A stretch of 64,000 nucleotides of DNA from Blastococcus sp. HT6-4 (GTDB lineage: Bacteria > Actinomycetota > Actinomycetes > Mycobacteriales > Geodermatophilaceae): NCBI RefSeq assembly GCF_039679125.1, contig NZ_CP155551.1, forward strand, positions 3,844,001-3,908,000, in the 5' to 3' direction. Positions 35,142-44,980 of this stretch are shown piece by piece. Numbering within the stretch: the first letter of the stretch is position 1; each line of letters starts with the position of its first letter. Below the pieces are notes generated by a model. That model saw only the letters and a list, made by a program, of their open reading frames with translations, was not told the DNA's origin and ran no database searches. The position numbers and the translations under genes are program-made.

Positions 35142-35789
35142 GTGCGGGACAGCTACCGCGAGGAGCTCGACGACATCAACGACTGCCTGGTGGCCATGGC
35201 CAACTCGGTGGGGTCGGCGATGGGTACCGCGACGACCGCGTTGCTCGACGCCGACGTCGCCCTGGCCGACCTGGTGATCGCCGGCGACGAGGAGATCGAC
35301 GCCACCCGGGAGAGCATCGAACAGCGCTGCTTCACCCTCCTGGCCCGGCAGCAGCCGGTCGCCTTCGACCTGCGCATCATCACCACCGCGATGCGGATCG
35401 TCAGCGACCTCGAGCGCATGGGTGACCTCGCCGAGCACATCGCGAAGGTCGCCCGGATGCGGTTCCCCGACCACGCCGTGCCGCAGGACGTCCGCCCCGC
35501 GTTCCTCGAGGCCGGTCAGGTCGCCGAGCTGCTCATCACCAAGGCGGCGACGGTGATCGCCAAGCGCGACCTCGACGCCGCTCGTGAGCTCGAGACCGAC
35601 GACGACGCCATGGACCGGATCCACCGCGGCCTGTTCCGGCAGCTGCTGTCGGAGGAGTGGCCGCACGGCGTCGAGACGGCGATCGACATCACGCTGCTCG
35701 GCCGCTACTACGAGCGGTTCGCCGACCACGCCGTCAGCGTCGCCCGTCGCGTCGTCTACCTGGTCACCGGCGAGCGCTACGCGGCCTGA
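35142..35789 (+). CDS. phoU: Phosphate signalling protein PhoU
   Basis: A 215-residue all-helical protein with two PhoU repeats, each with acidic metal-binding motifs: LVIAGDEEID and DLERMGDLAEHI in the first, ELETDDDAMD and YYERFADHAVSVARR in the second. It restrains SenX3/PhoR signalling and Pst transport when phosphate is ample. GTG 35142 follows AGAGGA. It is transcribed away from senX3 from a promoter in the PHO-box region and is followed at once by a strong hairpin, so it is probably monocistronic. Confidence 0.94.
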   Translation: MRDSYREELDDINDCLVAMANSVGSAMGTATTALLDADVALADLVIAGDEEIDATRESIEQRCFTLLARQQPVAFDLRIITTAMRIVSDLERMGDLAEHIAKVARMRFPDHAVPQDVRPAFLEAGQVAELLITKAATVIAKRDLDAARELETDDDAMDRIHRGLFRQLLSEEWPHGVETAIDITLLGRYYERFADHAVSVARRVVYLVTGERYAA

Positions 35790-35790
35790 A

Positions 35791-35829
35791 GCCGTGACGT
35801 CGTCGTCCGCCGGACGGCGACGTCACGGC
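35791..35829 (+). terminator. phoU terminator hairpin
   Basis: A perfect 12-bp inverted repeat (GCCGTGACGTCG and CGACGTCACGGC). The stem continues inward through a G-T pair and GTCC/GGAC-type pairing around a GCC loop, for about 18 paired positions. It begins two bases after the phoU stop. Confidence 0.8.
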
Positions 35830-35834
35830 TCTGA

Positions 35835-36005
35835 CACCGTCACCCTCCGGGCGACACCGCGGCCAGGTGCCGTTCCCCTGCTGAGCCGAGCCCGTCCCCA
35901 CCCGCTCCTCGGGTACCCTCCGGGCCCCGCTCGTCGCGGGGCCACGCAGGGCGGCCGTCACACTGTCGTCCTCCGGACGACGACCGCGGCCAGGTGCCGT
36001 CCCCC
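35835..36005. repeat. Two imperfect direct repeats between phoU and gpm
   Basis: The 18-base ACCGCGGCCAGGTGCCGT occurs at 35856-35873 and again at 35983-36000. Similar flanks (a CCGTCA/CTGTCG then CTCCGG block before, a C-run after) extend each copy to about 45 bases. No gene is visible in the 284-base gap. Their role is unknown. Confidence 0.6.
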
Positions 36006-36073
36006 GGCCGCGGTGAGCCGCTGCATCGCACCTGCGCGGACCCCTCCGGGGCCCACTCGGCGCGATCGAGCTG

Positions 36074-36832
36074 CTACTTCTTGCCCTGGTTCTTGACGGC
36101 CTCGATGGCGGCTGCGGCCGCGTCGGGGTCGAGGTACTCCCCGCCCGGCTTCACCGGGCGCAGGTCGGCGTCGAGGTCGTAGCGCAGCGGGACACCCGTC
36201 GGGATGTTCAGCCCGACGACCTCGTCGGCGCCCATGCCGTCGAGGTGCTTCACCAGGGCGCGCAGGCTGTTGCCGTGCGCGGCGACCAGGACGGTCTGCC
36301 CCAGGCGCAGGTCCGGCACGATCGCGTCGTACCAGTAGGGGAGCATCCGCACGACGACGTCGGCGAGGCACTCGGTCGCCGGCCGCGCCTCCGGCGGCAG
36401 GAAGGAGTAGCGGGCGTCGCCGTCCTGCGAGTACTCGCTGCCCGGCTTGATCGGCGGCGGGGGCGTGTCGTAGGAGCGGCGCCAGGTCATGAACTGCTCC
36501 TCGCCGTACTCGGCGAGCGTCGCGGCCTTGTCCTTGCCCTGCAGCGCGCCGTAGTGCCGCTCGTTGAGCCGCCAGGAGCGCTTCACCGGGATCCACTGCC
36601 GGTCGGCCTCGTGCAGCGCCAGCTCGGCGGTCATGATCGCCCGGCGGAGCAGGGAGGTGTGCGAGACGTCGGGCAGCAGTCCGTGCTCGGCCATGAGCCG
36701 CCCGCCGCGCGCCGCCTCCTCACGCCCCTTGTCCGTGAGCGGTACATCCACCCAGCCGGTGAAGAGATTGGCCTTGTTCCACTCGCTCTCGCCGTGGCGG
36801 AGCAGCACCAGCGTTCCCGGGGAGGTCGTCAC
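36074..36832 (-). CDS. gpmA: 2,3-bisphosphoglycerate-dependent phosphoglycerate mutase
   Basis: The glycolytic enzyme interconverting 3- and 2-phosphoglycerate. The 252-residue protein has the catalytic [12 protein letters not shown] at the start, [15 protein letters not shown], the catalytic Glu region [12 protein letters not shown] near 90, and [17 protein letters not shown] with the second His near 185. GTG 36832 is preferred because GGCAGGA lies 8 bases upstream and homologues start there; ATG 36841 is the alternative. It sits near senX3-regX3, as gpm1 does in mycobacteria. Confidence 0.93.
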   Translation of the reverse strand: MTTSPGTLVLLRHGESEWNKANLFTGWVDVPLTDKGREEAARGGRLMAEHGLLPDVSHTSLLRRAIMTAELALHEADRQWIPVKRSWRLNERHYGALQGKDKAATLAEYGEEQFMTWRRSYDTPPPPIKPGSEYSQDGDARYSFLPPEARPATECLADVVVRMLPYWYDAIVPDLRLGQTVLVAAHGNSLRALVKHLDGMGADEVVGLNIPTGVPLRYDLDADLRPVKPGGEYLDPDAAAAAIEAVKNQGKK

Positions 36833-36908
36833 GGCGATCATCCTGCCCGACGCCACCGGTACGGGCAGCAGCGCCGTCGGACAGCGTCCGCGAGCCCGAC
36901 CCGTGCCG

Positions 36909-38159
36909 TCAGGCGAAGGCGAGCTCGCGATCCCCGTCCCGGGTGGCCCGGACCGCGGCCGCCACGACCTGCGCGGCCTCGCGCAGCTGCTCGTCGGTGT
37001 GCGTCGCCATCACCGTCAGGCGCAGCACGCCCTTGCCGCGCGGGACCGCCGGGTAGGCCACGGCATTGGTGTAGACGCCGGCGTCGAAGCTGGCCCGCCA
37101 CGCGGCCGCGGTGACGTCCTCGCTGCCCGTCGGGACGGCCAGGACGGCCCCGCGCCCCGGCACCGGGTCGGCTCCGGCAGCCGCCAGCTCGCGGCGCAGC
37201 AGCTCGCCGTTGTGCTGGAGCCGGAGCAGCCGCTCGGGCTCGGCGCGCAGGATCCGCAGGGCGGTGAGCGCGGCGGCGACCGACGCCGGGTCGTTGGCGG
37301 CGCTGAACACGTAGGGCATGGCGCCCGCGCGGATGCCGTCGGCGACCGCGCGCGAGGTCAGCACCGCCCCGCCGACGCTGGCCAGTGACTTGCTGAGGGC
37401 GACGGTCACCGCGTCGACCCGGTCGAGGACGCCCACCTGCTCGGCGGCGCCCCGCCCGGTCGCCCCGAGGACGCCCAGGCCGTGGGCCTCGTCGACGACC
37501 AGACGCACCCCGTACCGCTCGCAGAGCGCGACGATCCCGGCCAGCGGCGCCAGCTCCCCGGTCATCGAGTAGACGCCGTCGACGACGACGATCCCGCCCG
37601 CGCGGGGGTCGAGGGCGGCGAGGCGCGCCTCCAGCGAGCCGAGGTCGTTGTGCCGCCAGCGCACCACCGTGCCGCGGCTGGCCGCGGCGGCCGCATGCAG
37701 GCTGGCGTGCACGTGGGCGTCGACCAGCAGGACGTCGTCCGGCCCGCAGGCCGCCGAGAGCAGCGCCAGGTTCGCGTTGACCCCGGACGAGGTGAGGACG
37801 GCGGCCTCGGTCCCGTAGTGGTCGGCCAGCTCCTCCTCCAGCGCGAGGTGCAGGGCCGAGGTGCCGTTGAGCACCCGGCTGCCCGAGGCGCTCGTGCCGT
37901 ACCGGTGCAGCGCGGCTTCCGCGGCCTCGATCACCCGCGGGTCGCCGGCCAGCCCGAGGTAGTTGCCGGTGCCGAGGTTGATCCGCGCCCGGCCGTCGGC
38001 GTAGGTGGTGACCGGCAGCGGCGCCCCGGCGGTGGGGACCGCGTGGGTGGCCCGATCGGTGCTGAGGTGCTGGCGCAGCATGGCGGCGAGCGGGTTGTGC
38101 AGCAGGGGCGCGAACGGGTCGCGCCGCCGCGCGCTCGCGCTGTCGACGTACTCGGGCAC
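36909..38159 (-). CDS. Alpha-oxoamine synthase family PLP enzyme (AONS/serine palmitoyltransferase-like)
   Basis: A 416-residue PLP enzyme of the 8-amino-7-oxononanoate synthase group, which condense an amino acid with an acyl-CoA with loss of CO2. Motifs: [16 protein letters not shown] near 62, [17 protein letters not shown] near 90, [16 protein letters not shown] near 222 and the PLP Lys in [12 protein letters not shown] near 256. No other biotin gene lies nearby, so its acyl chain and amino acid are open; 2-amino-3-ketobutyrate or lipid-type products are possible. GTG 38159 has a GGAGG upstream. A striking inverted repeat covers its putative promoter. Confidence 0.87.
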   Translation of the reverse strand: MPEYVDSASARRRDPFAPLLHNPLAAMLRQHLSTDRATHAVPTAGAPLPVTTYADGRARINLGTGNYLGLAGDPRVIEAAEAALHRYGTSASGSRVLNGTSALHLALEEELADHYGTEAAVLTSSGVNANLALLSAACGPDDVLLVDAHVHASLHAAAAASRGTVVRWRHNDLGSLEARLAALDPRAGGIVVVDGVYSMTGELAPLAGIVALCERYGVRLVVDEAHGLGVLGATGRGAAEQVGVLDRVDAVTVALSKSLASVGGAVLTSRAVADGIRAGAMPYVFSAANDPASVAAALTALRILRAEPERLLRLQHNGELLRRELAAAGADPVPGRGAVLAVPTGSEDVTAAAWRASFDAGVYTNAVAYPAVPRGKGVLRLTVMATHTDEQLREAAQVVAAAVRATRDGDRELAFA

Positions 38160-38214
38160 GGGAGGCTCCCTCCGGATCGGCGCGGGGAGCCCCGCCTGCG
38201 TCGCGCGCCAGCCT

Positions 38215-38251
38215 GGGCAACGGACCGGCGATCGTCAACTGTCCGTTGCCC
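38215..38251 (-). promoter_or_regulatory. Inverted-repeat operator over the probable promoter of the oxoamine synthase gene
   Basis: Perfect 11-bp arms GGGCAACGGAC and GTCCGTTGCCC with a 15-base spacer. Read on the minus strand, the spacer holds TTGACG, a good -35, and CAGGCT follows 17 bases later as a possible -10. The downstream arm thus sits between the two elements. A terminator for the exporter gene is the alternative reading. Confidence 0.6.
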
Positions 38252-38258
38252 TATCGAG

Positions 38259-39851
38259 TCAGCGAGTGACCGACGGCACCTCCGGCCGCCGGCCCGGCAG
38301 CCAGATGAGCACGACGACGGCGGCCACCAGGCTGGCGGCCGCCGTCCCGACGGCGGTCACGTGCATGGCCGAGATGAAGGCCTCGCGAGCCGGCTGCACC
38401 ACTCCTGCGGCCGCGCGGGTCGCCTCGGGTTCACCCTCGGCCTGCACCCGGCGGACCGCTTCCAGGGTGCCGATGATCGACTCGCTCGCCTCCGCGCGCG
38501 CCGCGGGAGGCAGGTCGTCGACCACCGGGCGGAGGTAGGCCGCGTAGGAGGCGGCCAGCAGCGACCCCAGGATGGCGACGCCGAGCGCCCCGCCCACCTG
38601 GCGCACCGAGTTGTTCACAGCCGCGCCCGCGCCCGCCTTGTCCCGGGGCACGACGGACATGATCGACTCGGTGGCGGGCGCCATGACCGCCCCCATGCCC
38701 AGGCCCTGCACCGACAGCACCGCCAGCAGCAGCCAGACCGGTGACGTGAGGTCGAGGAGCTGCACCCCGAGGAACGACAGGGTGATGAGCAGGAAGCCGG
38801 TCGCGCAGACGGCCTTGGCCCCGAACCGTTCGGCCAGCCCGGAGCTCCGGGGCGCCATGAGCGCCATGCCGAGCGCGACGGGGATCAGCGCCGCGCCGCT
38901 CTGCAGGGGCGAGTAGCCGCGCACGCCCTGCAGGTAGAACACCAGGTAGAACGTGGCGCCGAGGAGCGCGAAGAAGTTCAGGCCCAGTGCCGCGGCGGCG
39001 GCGGAGAAGGCCGGGTTGCGGAACAGCGAGACGTCCAGCGCCGGGTGGGCCGACCGCCGCTGCAGCCAGACGAAGAGCGCCAGCAGGACCAGGCCGCCGA
39101 GCAGCGGCACGAGCACGCCCGGCGTCGTCCACCCTGCGCCGCCACCGCCGTGGATGATGCCGTAGACGAGGCCGGCGAGCGCGACGATGGACAGCAGCAC
39201 ACCCGGCAGGTCGAGCCGTCCCGGGGAGGGGTCCCTCGACTCCGGGACGAAGGCGAGCACCGCGACGATCCCGAGCACCGCCACGGGGACGCCGACGAGG
39301 AAGACCGCCCCCCACCAGAAGTGCTCGAGCACCGCACCACCGGCCAGCGGGCCACCCGCGACCGCGATCCCCGCCGTCCCCGCCCAGACGCCGATGGCGC
39401 GCCCGCGCTCGCGGGGCGGGAAGACGTTGGTGATGACCGCGAGCGTCGTCGGCTGGACCGCCGCCCCGCCGATGCCCATCACCGCCCGCCAGGCGATGAG
39501 CTCCAGGGGGCTGTCGCTCAGCGCGGCGAACACCGACCCCACCGCGAAGACGCCCAGCCCGATGAGCAGCACCCGCCGGCGGCCGATCCGGTCGCCGATG
39601 ACGCCCCAGGTGAACAGCAGGCCGGCGAACACGAGGATGTAGGCGTCGACGACCCACTGCAGTTCGCCCTGGCTGGCGTCCAGCTCCCGCTGCAGCGTCG
39701 GGAGCGCGACGTTGAGGATCGTGTTGCCCATGATCACCACGAGCAGGCAGACCGTCATCGTGGCGAGCACCCACCACCGCCGCGCGTAACCGGTGGGCAG
39801 CGCCTCGCCGGGCACGACCGCGCCCGGCTGCGACTTGTCGGTCGCCGTCAC
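38259..39851 (-). CDS. DHA2-family (EmrB/QacA-type) MFS multidrug exporter
   Basis: A 530-residue protein with about 14 hydrophobic segments. Family motifs: WVVDAYILVFAGLLFTWGVIGDRIGRRRVLLIGL (motif A region) near 70-100 and the antiporter motif C-like AVAGGPLAGGAVLEHFWW near 165. It is a proton-coupled drug or metabolite exporter. GTG 39851 overlaps the stop of the upstream YbjN gene, an unusual coupling for an exporter. The substrate is unknown. Confidence 0.9.
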   Translation of the reverse strand: MTATDKSQPGAVVPGEALPTGYARRWWVLATMTVCLLVVIMGNTILNVALPTLQRELDASQGELQWVVDAYILVFAGLLFTWGVIGDRIGRRRVLLIGLGVFAVGSVFAALSDSPLELIAWRAVMGIGGAAVQPTTLAVITNVFPPRERGRAIGVWAGTAGIAVAGGPLAGGAVLEHFWWGAVFLVGVPVAVLGIVAVLAFVPESRDPSPGRLDLPGVLLSIVALAGLVYGIIHGGGGAGWTTPGVLVPLLGGLVLLALFVWLQRRSAHPALDVSLFRNPAFSAAAAALGLNFFALLGATFYLVFYLQGVRGYSPLQSGAALIPVALGMALMAPRSSGLAERFGAKAVCATGFLLITLSFLGVQLLDLTSPVWLLLAVLSVQGLGMGAVMAPATESIMSVVPRDKAGAGAAVNNSVRQVGGALGVAILGSLLAASYAAYLRPVVDDLPPAARAEASESIIGTLEAVRRVQAEGEPEATRAAAGVVQPAREAFISAMHVTAVGTAAASLVAAVVVLIWLPGRRPEVPSVTR

Positions 39852-40384
39852 GCCTCGCCGTCGGAGTGACGGCGGGTGGGGTCCGCGAACGCGGCGAAGG
39901 CCTCGAGGTTGCGCAGCGACTCCCCGCGCTTGACCCGCCACTCCCACTCCCGGCGGATCGACGTGCCGAAGCCGATCTCCAGCATCGTGTTGAAGTGGTC
40001 GTCGGCGTAGCTGAGCACCGCGCCGAGGATGCGGTCGAGCTCGTCGGGGGTGACGGCGGCGTGCGGCAGCCGGCCCGTGAGGTAGACGTCGCCGACCGCG
40101 TCGATCGAGTAGCTGACGCCGTACATGCGCGCGTTGTGCTGCAGGAGGTAGGTCCACAGCTGCTCGCGGTTCTCGTCGGGCTGGCGGCAGACGAAGGCCT
40201 CCACCCGGAGCGAGTGCTCCCCGACGATCAGCCCGCAGACGGTCTTGAGCTTCTTGGTGCCGGGCAGGTCGACCAGCCACGTCCCTGGCGCGGGGTGCTC
40301 GTGGACCAGTTCGCCGTCGCGCAGCACCTGCTCGATGACGGCGTCGAGCTCCGCCGCGCCCCTCCCGCCGGCCGGACGGCTCAC
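39848..40384 (-). CDS. YbjN domain protein (Rv0487 position)
   Basis: A 178-residue YbjN-like protein with the type III chaperone-like fold. [18 protein letters not shown] opens the domain; [40 protein letters not shown] and a [20 protein letters not shown] helix follow. This protein lies next to mshA in mycobacteria too. Its function is unknown, with chaperone-like or regulatory roles suggested for the fold. GTG 40384 overlaps the mshA stop (GTGA), so it is co-translated with mycothiol synthesis. Confidence 0.85.
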   Translation of the reverse strand: MSRPAGGRGAAELDAVIEQVLRDGELVHEHPAPGTWLVDLPGTKKLKTVCGLIVGEHSLRVEAFVCRQPDENREQLWTYLLQHNARMYGVSYSIDAVGDVYLTGRLPHAAVTPDELDRILGAVLSYADDHFNTMLEIGFGTSIRREWEWRVKRGESLRNLEAFAAFADPTRRHSDGEA

Positions 40385-41709
40385 CGGGCCACCCCCATCC
40401 CTGGCAGCGCCCGCAGCGGCCCGCCGCGCCGCGCCGGCGGCGCGATCACGGCCATCTCCGCCGCCGCCGCGGCGTAGGCCGCCACGAGGGCGTCGGCCGT
40501 GCGGTCCCAGGAGAAGCGGGCGGCGTGGCGCCGGGCGCCGGCGGCCAGCAGCTCACGGCGGGCGAGGACGGCCCGCACGGCGGCCGCGTAGTCGACCGGG
40601 TCGTGGCCGTCGACGAGGACCCCGGAGACGCCGTCGCGGACCGCTGTGGGGAGGCCGCCCACCGCGGCGGCGACGACGGGGGTGCCGCAGGCCTGCGATT
40701 CCAGCGCCACGAGACCGAAGGACTCGTTGTGGCTGGGGACGACGGTGACGTCGGCCGCGCGGTAGAAGTCGGCGAGCCGCTCGGGGGGCTGCGGCGGGTG
40801 GAACCGCACCAGGTCCGCGATGCCGAGGGAGACGGCCAGCTGCTCGAGCTGGCGCGGCGCAGCGAGCCCGGAGCCACTGGGCGCGCCGACGACGTGCACC
40901 TGCAGCCGGCGCCGGAGGGCCGGATCGGCGGCGAGCATCCGCGCGGCCGTGCCGAGCAGCACGTCGGGGGCCTTGAGCGGCTGGATGCGACCGACGAAGA
41001 GCAGGACGACGGCGTCCTCGGCCACCCCGACCGCGCGGCGAGCCGCCGCCCGGTTGCCGGGGGTGAACCGGTCGAGGTCCACACCCGGCGGGACGACGAG
41101 GGTGCGCGCCGGATCGGCGCCGTACAGGCGCACCAGCTGGCGGGCCTCCTCGTCGGTGTTCGCGATCAGCCGGTCGGCCTCGGCGACCACCTGCTCCTCG
41201 CCGATGACGCGGGAGCGGGGCTCGGGCCGGTCGCCGGCGGCGAGCGCCTCGTTCTTCACCTTGGCGAGGGTGTGCGCGGTGTGGATCAGCGGCACGCTCC
41301 ACCGGTCCCGCGCCAGCCAGCCCACCTGCCCCGACAGCCAGTAGTGCGAGTGGACGACGTCGTAGTAACCGGGCTCGTGCTGCGCCTCCTCGCGGAGCAC
41401 GGCGGCCGTGAACGCGCACAGCTGGGCGGGCAGCTCCTCCTTGCCGAGGCCCTCGAAGGGGCCGGCGCTGACGTGCCGCACGGTGACGCCCGGGCTCATC
41501 TCGACCACGGGCGGGAGGTCGCTGGAGGTGGCACGGGTGAAGACGTCCACCTCGATGCCGCGCGCGGCCAGCCGGCGGGAGACCTCGACGATGTAGACGT
41601 TCATGCCCCCGGCGTCGCCTGCACCGGGCTGGTCGAGCGGGCTCGTGTGCACCGAGAGGGTGGCCACCCGGGACGGCACGCGGGAGCCGGGGTAGCGGCG
41701 AGCGGACAC
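40381..41709 (-). CDS. mshA: D-inositol-3-phosphate glycosyltransferase MshA
   Basis: A GT4 glycosyltransferase that joins GlcNAc to inositol-3-phosphate, the first step of mycothiol synthesis. The 442-residue protein has the acceptor-side loop [20 protein letters not shown] near 20-40, [13 protein letters not shown] near 120, [15 protein letters not shown] near 250 and the nucleotide-sugar motif [20 protein letters not shown] near 345. GTG 41709 has GGAGG 7 bases upstream. It diverges from an SDR gene. Presence of MshA shows the organism uses mycothiol, consistent with the glutaredoxin-like proteins here. Confidence 0.94.
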   Translation of the reverse strand: MSARRYPGSRVPSRVATLSVHTSPLDQPGAGDAGGMNVYIVEVSRRLAARGIEVDVFTRATSSDLPPVVEMSPGVTVRHVSAGPFEGLGKEELPAQLCAFTAAVLREEAQHEPGYYDVVHSHYWLSGQVGWLARDRWSVPLIHTAHTLAKVKNEALAAGDRPEPRSRVIGEEQVVAEADRLIANTDEEARQLVRLYGADPARTLVVPPGVDLDRFTPGNRAAARRAVGVAEDAVVLLFVGRIQPLKAPDVLLGTAARMLAADPALRRRLQVHVVGAPSGSGLAAPRQLEQLAVSLGIADLVRFHPPQPPERLADFYRAADVTVVPSHNESFGLVALESQACGTPVVAAAVGGLPTAVRDGVSGVLVDGHDPVDYAAAVRAVLARRELLAAGARRHAARFSWDRTADALVAAYAAAAAEMAVIAPPARRGGPLRALPGMGVAR

Positions 41710-41796
41710 GTGGGACCTCCGCTCTGCGCCTGCCGGGTCGGGGCCGCACGGCACCCCTGTCGGTCCCCCATCCTGCATCAGCGCCAGGATGGGCAC

Positions 41797-42582
41797 ATGT
41801 CAGGTTCCTCACCCACGACCCCGTCGGGGTACCGCGCACTGCCCGGGAGCGGCCGCACCGCCGTCGTCACGGGGGCCTCGAGCGGGATCGGGGCCGCCAC
41901 CACCCGGCGGCTGGCGGCCGAGGGGTTCGACGTCGTCGTCGGGGCCCGTCGCACCGACCGGCTGGCTGCGCTCGCGGAGTCGATCGGGGCCCGCGCGCTC
42001 CACCTGGACGTCACCGACCCCGGCTCGGTGTCCGCGTTCGCCGGCGCCCTCGACCGGGTCGACGTCCTGGTGAACAACGCCGGTGGCGCCTTCGACACGG
42101 CGGCGGTGGCCGACGCCGACCTGGATTCGTGGGCGCGCACCTACGAGGTGAACGTGCTGGGCACGGTGCGGCTGACCAAGGCGCTGCTGCCGGCGCTGCG
42201 GGCCTCCGGCGCGGGTGACGTGCTCTTCGTCGGGTCGACGGCCGGGTTGATCTCCTACGAGGGCGGGGCGTCGTACACCGCGGCCAAGCACGGGGTGCAC
42301 ACGCTGGCCGAGACGCTCCGGCTGGAGCTGTGCGGCGAGCCGGTCCGGGTCATCGAGATCGCGCCCGGGATGGTGCGGACCGAGGAGTTCTCGCTGAACC
42401 GGACCGGTGACCAGGCCAGGGCCGACGCCGTCTACCGCGGGGTCCGCGAGCCGCTGGTCGCCGAGGACGTCGCCGACTGCATCGCCTGGACGCTCACCCG
42501 GCCGCACCACGTGAACGTGGATCTGCTGGTGGTGCGCCCCCGCGCGCAGGCCGCCCAGCACAAGGTCGCACGGGAGGAGTGA
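41797..42582 (+). CDS. Classical short-chain dehydrogenase/reductase
   Basis: A 261-residue NAD(P)-dependent oxidoreductase. The [10 protein letters not shown] cofactor motif is near residue 26, VNNAGG near 90, catalytic Ser in [14 protein letters not shown], and YTAAK catalytic Tyr/Lys near 160. The [10 protein letters not shown] loop is typical of the YdfG/3-hydroxy acid dehydrogenase subgroup. ATG 41797 follows an AGGA. Its stop overlaps the start of the DUF3995 gene. The substrate is unknown; divergence from mshA does not by itself indicate a link to mycothiol. Confidence 0.9.
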   Translation: MSGSSPTTPSGYRALPGSGRTAVVTGASSGIGAATTRRLAAEGFDVVVGARRTDRLAALAESIGARALHLDVTDPGSVSAFAGALDRVDVLVNNAGGAFDTAAVADADLDSWARTYEVNVLGTVRLTKALLPALRASGAGDVLFVGSTAGLISYEGGASYTAAKHGVHTLAETLRLELCGEPVRVIEIAPGMVRTEEFSLNRTGDQARADAVYRGVREPLVAEDVADCIAWTLTRPHHVNVDLLVVRPRAQAAQHKVAREE

Positions 42583-43067
42583 CCGGTCACCGCACCGGCG
42601 CGGACCACCGGCGTCCGTTGCGCTGGCCGGGATGGGCCCGTGCGGCAGCGGCCTGGGCGACGCTCTTCGCCGCGCTGCACGTGTTCTGGGCGCTGGGTGG
42701 GTCCTTCGGGCTGGCCGGGTCGGCCGGCCGGGACCTGGCCGAGCAGCGGCCGGCGTGGTTCGTCCTCGGAGGCCTCTGGGGCGTCGCCGTCCTCCTGCTC
42801 GTCGCGGCCGGGCTCGGGATGGTGCTGGCGAGGACGGAACCGCCGCCTCGGCCGGCCGTGGTCGTCCTCGGTGCGGCCGTGGGGCCGCTCCTCCTGCTCC
42901 GGGGCCTGGTGATCGAGGTCCTGCTGCTCAGCGGCGCACTGGACGGCAACACCGCCATCGCGGCCGACCAGCGACGGTGGTCGCTGTTCCTGTGGAATCC
43001 GTGGTTCCTCGTCGGTGGGGCGTTCTTCGCGCTGGCGGCGCTGGCGGCCTACCAGCGGAGGAGGTGA
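42579..43067 (+). CDS. DUF3995 membrane protein
   Basis: A 162-residue protein with four hydrophobic helices (about residues 22-42, 62-85, 95-118 and 135-155). The DUF3995-like ALHVFWALGGSFG motif lies in the first helix and LWNPWFLVGGAFF in the last. GTG 42579 overlaps the SDR stop (GTGA). Its TGA and the murB stop are back to back, forming TGATCA across the strands. Function of the family is unknown. Confidence 0.82.
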   Translation: MTGHRTGADHRRPLRWPGWARAAAAWATLFAALHVFWALGGSFGLAGSAGRDLAEQRPAWFVLGGLWGVAVLLLVAAGLGMVLARTEPPPRPAVVVLGAAVGPLLLLRGLVIEVLLLSGALDGNTAIAADQRRWSLFLWNPWFLVGGAFFALAALAAYQRRR

Positions 43068-44075
43068 TCACGGCCGGACGGCGGTCGGCTCGCGCTCGAG
43101 CGTGACGCCGAACTTCTCCCGGACGGTCGCGACGACGCGGTCGGCGAAGGCCAGCAGTTCGGCGGCGGTCGCGCCGTCCTCGGTCGTGAGGGCGAGGCTG
43201 TGCCGTGACGACGTCCCGACGTACCCGTCGCGGGTGCCGCGGCCGAAGCCGGCGTGCTGCACCAGCCAGGCGGCGCTGAGCTTGACGTGCCCGTCACCGG
43301 CCGGCCAGCCGGGGCACCCGTCGACGGCCTGCCCGGCGGGCACGATCGGGTTGGTGAAGAACGACCCGGCGCTGCGGCTGTCGGGGTCGGCCGGGTCCCA
43401 CACCATGCCCTTGCCGCGGCGCAGCGCGAGCACCGCGTCGCGGACGTCGGCCAGCGGTGCGGTCTGCCCGACCGCGATGCCGAGGCTGCGGGCGAGCTCG
43501 GCGTAGCCGACCGGCCGGGAGAGGTCGCCGGGGTCGAGAGCGAAGGTCACGTCGAGGACGACGAACCGCCCGGGCTCCCGCTTGAGCCGGCTGTCGCGGT
43601 AGGCGAAGCCGCACTCGGCGGGCGTCAGCGTGCGGTCGGTCTTCTCGGCGCGGTCGTACACGCGGACGGCGGTGATGGTCTGGGCCACCTCCTGGCCGTA
43701 CGCGCCGACGTTCTGCACCGGCGTGGCGCCCGTGGAGCCGGGGATGCCGGACAGCGCCTCGATCCCGGCCAGCCGGTGCGCGACCGTGTGGGCGACCAGC
43801 GCGTCCCAGTCCTCCCCCGCCTGCACCGTCAGCCGGTCGCCGTCGCGCTCGATGCCGCGGGTCCGGACGGCGACGACGTCGCCGGGCCACCCCGCGTCGG
43901 GCGCGATCAGGTTGGAGCCACCGCCGATCAGCAGCAGCGGCCGGCCGGACTCATCGGCCTCGCGGACCGCGGCGACCAGCTCGTCGGCGGTCTCGGCCTC
44001 GATCAGCCGCTCGACCGGGCCGCCGACGGCGAGGGTCGTCAGCTCCGCCAGCCGGACGTCGGTTCGCACCTGCAC
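43068..44075 (-). CDS. murB: UDP-N-acetylenolpyruvoylglucosamine reductase MurB
   Basis: A FAD-dependent enzyme completing UDP-MurNAc synthesis for peptidoglycan. The 335-residue protein has the TTLAVGGPVERLIEAET start, FAD motif LLIGGGSNLI near 48, GIEALSGIPGSTGATPVQNVGAYGQE near 110-135, catalytic Ser in SAGSFFTNPIV near 235 and the C-terminal Glu region. Type I MurB. The GTG start at 44075 is 36 bases from the divergent methyltransferase gene. Confidence 0.95.
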   Translation of the reverse strand: MQVRTDVRLAELTTLAVGGPVERLIEAETADELVAAVREADESGRPLLLIGGGSNLIAPDAGWPGDVVAVRTRGIERDGDRLTVQAGEDWDALVAHTVAHRLAGIEALSGIPGSTGATPVQNVGAYGQEVAQTITAVRVYDRAEKTDRTLTPAECGFAYRDSRLKREPGRFVVLDVTFALDPGDLSRPVGYAELARSLGIAVGQTAPLADVRDAVLALRRGKGMVWDPADPDSRSAGSFFTNPIVPAGQAVDGCPGWPAGDGHVKLSAAWLVQHAGFGRGTRDGYVGTSSRHSLALTTEDGATAAELLAFADRVVATVREKFGVTLEREPTAVRP

Positions 44076-44110
44076 GGGGTCGACGGTAGCCGGGACTAAC
44101 CTGGGACCCC

Positions 44111-44980
44111 GTGGGCGAGCCGGGCAACGAGCACAAGCGCCGGGCCTCCCTGCCCGGTCAGCCGCAGCGGAAGGCGCCCCGGCTGGCCGCCGGACGGGCC
44201 CGGGCCCTGGGGCTGCCCACCCGGGGCACCACGAACGCCAACCGGTTGCGCCGGGTCGACCGCTGGCTCCTGGCCACCCAGGTGCCCCGGCTGCGCGACT
44301 CCGCGCGCCCGCTGGTCGTGGACCTGGGCTACGGCTCCTCGGCCGTCACCACCCTGGAACTGGTGGAGCGCCTCGGCCCCGAGGTGGACCGCCTGGAGGT
44401 CGTCGGGCTGGAGATCGATCCGGAGCGGGTGCGGGCCGTGGCAGCCGACCGCGACCCGCCGCGGGTCGACTTCCGGGTGGGCGGGTTCGAGCTGGCCTGC
44501 CTGCGCCCGGTGCTGGTGCGGGCGTTCAACGTGCTGCGCCAGTACGACGAGGAGTCGGCAGCCAGGGCCTGGGACACGATGCGCGGCGCGCTCGCGCCCG
44601 GGGGCCTGATCGTCGAGGGCACCTGCGACGAGTGGGGCCGCCGCTCGGCCTGGGTGGCGCTGGACGCCGACGGCCCGCTCACCCTCACGCTCGCCACCCG
44701 GGTCTCCGACATCGCGACGCCGTCGGACCTCGCCGAGCGCCTGCCCAAGGCGCTGATCCACCACAACGTCCCGGGTCAGCCGGTGCACGAGTTCCTGCGC
44801 GCCTTCGACGCCGGCTGGGCCGCCGCGGCGGGCATGTCGGCGTTCGGCCCTCGGCAGCGCTGGACGGCGGCGGTCGAGGCGCTGGGCGAGCAGGGCTGGC
44901 CGCTGGTGGGGTCGAGCCGGCGGTGGCGGCACGGCGAGGTGACGGTGCGCTGGCCGGCGGTCGCCCCGGTCCGCGCGTGA
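44111..44980 (+). CDS. Class I SAM-dependent methyltransferase-like protein
   Basis: A 289-residue protein. A basic N-terminus (RRASLPGQPQRKAPRLAAGR) is followed by a Rossmann methyltransferase fold: motif I LVVDLGYGSSAVTTLELV near 70, LEVVGLEIDPERV near 97, and GGLIVEGTCDEWGRR near 165. The substrate is unknown. The GTG at 44111 diverges from murB and the stop overlaps the next gene's GTG, which encodes a second methyltransferase-fold protein; the two may act together. Confidence 0.82.
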   Translation: MGEPGNEHKRRASLPGQPQRKAPRLAAGRARALGLPTRGTTNANRLRRVDRWLLATQVPRLRDSARPLVVDLGYGSSAVTTLELVERLGPEVDRLEVVGLEIDPERVRAVAADRDPPRVDFRVGGFELACLRPVLVRAFNVLRQYDEESAARAWDTMRGALAPGGLIVEGTCDEWGRRSAWVALDADGPLTLTLATRVSDIATPSDLAERLPKALIHHNVPGQPVHEFLRAFDAGWAAAAGMSAFGPRQRWTAAVEALGEQGWPLVGSSRRWRHGEVTVRWPAVAPVRA

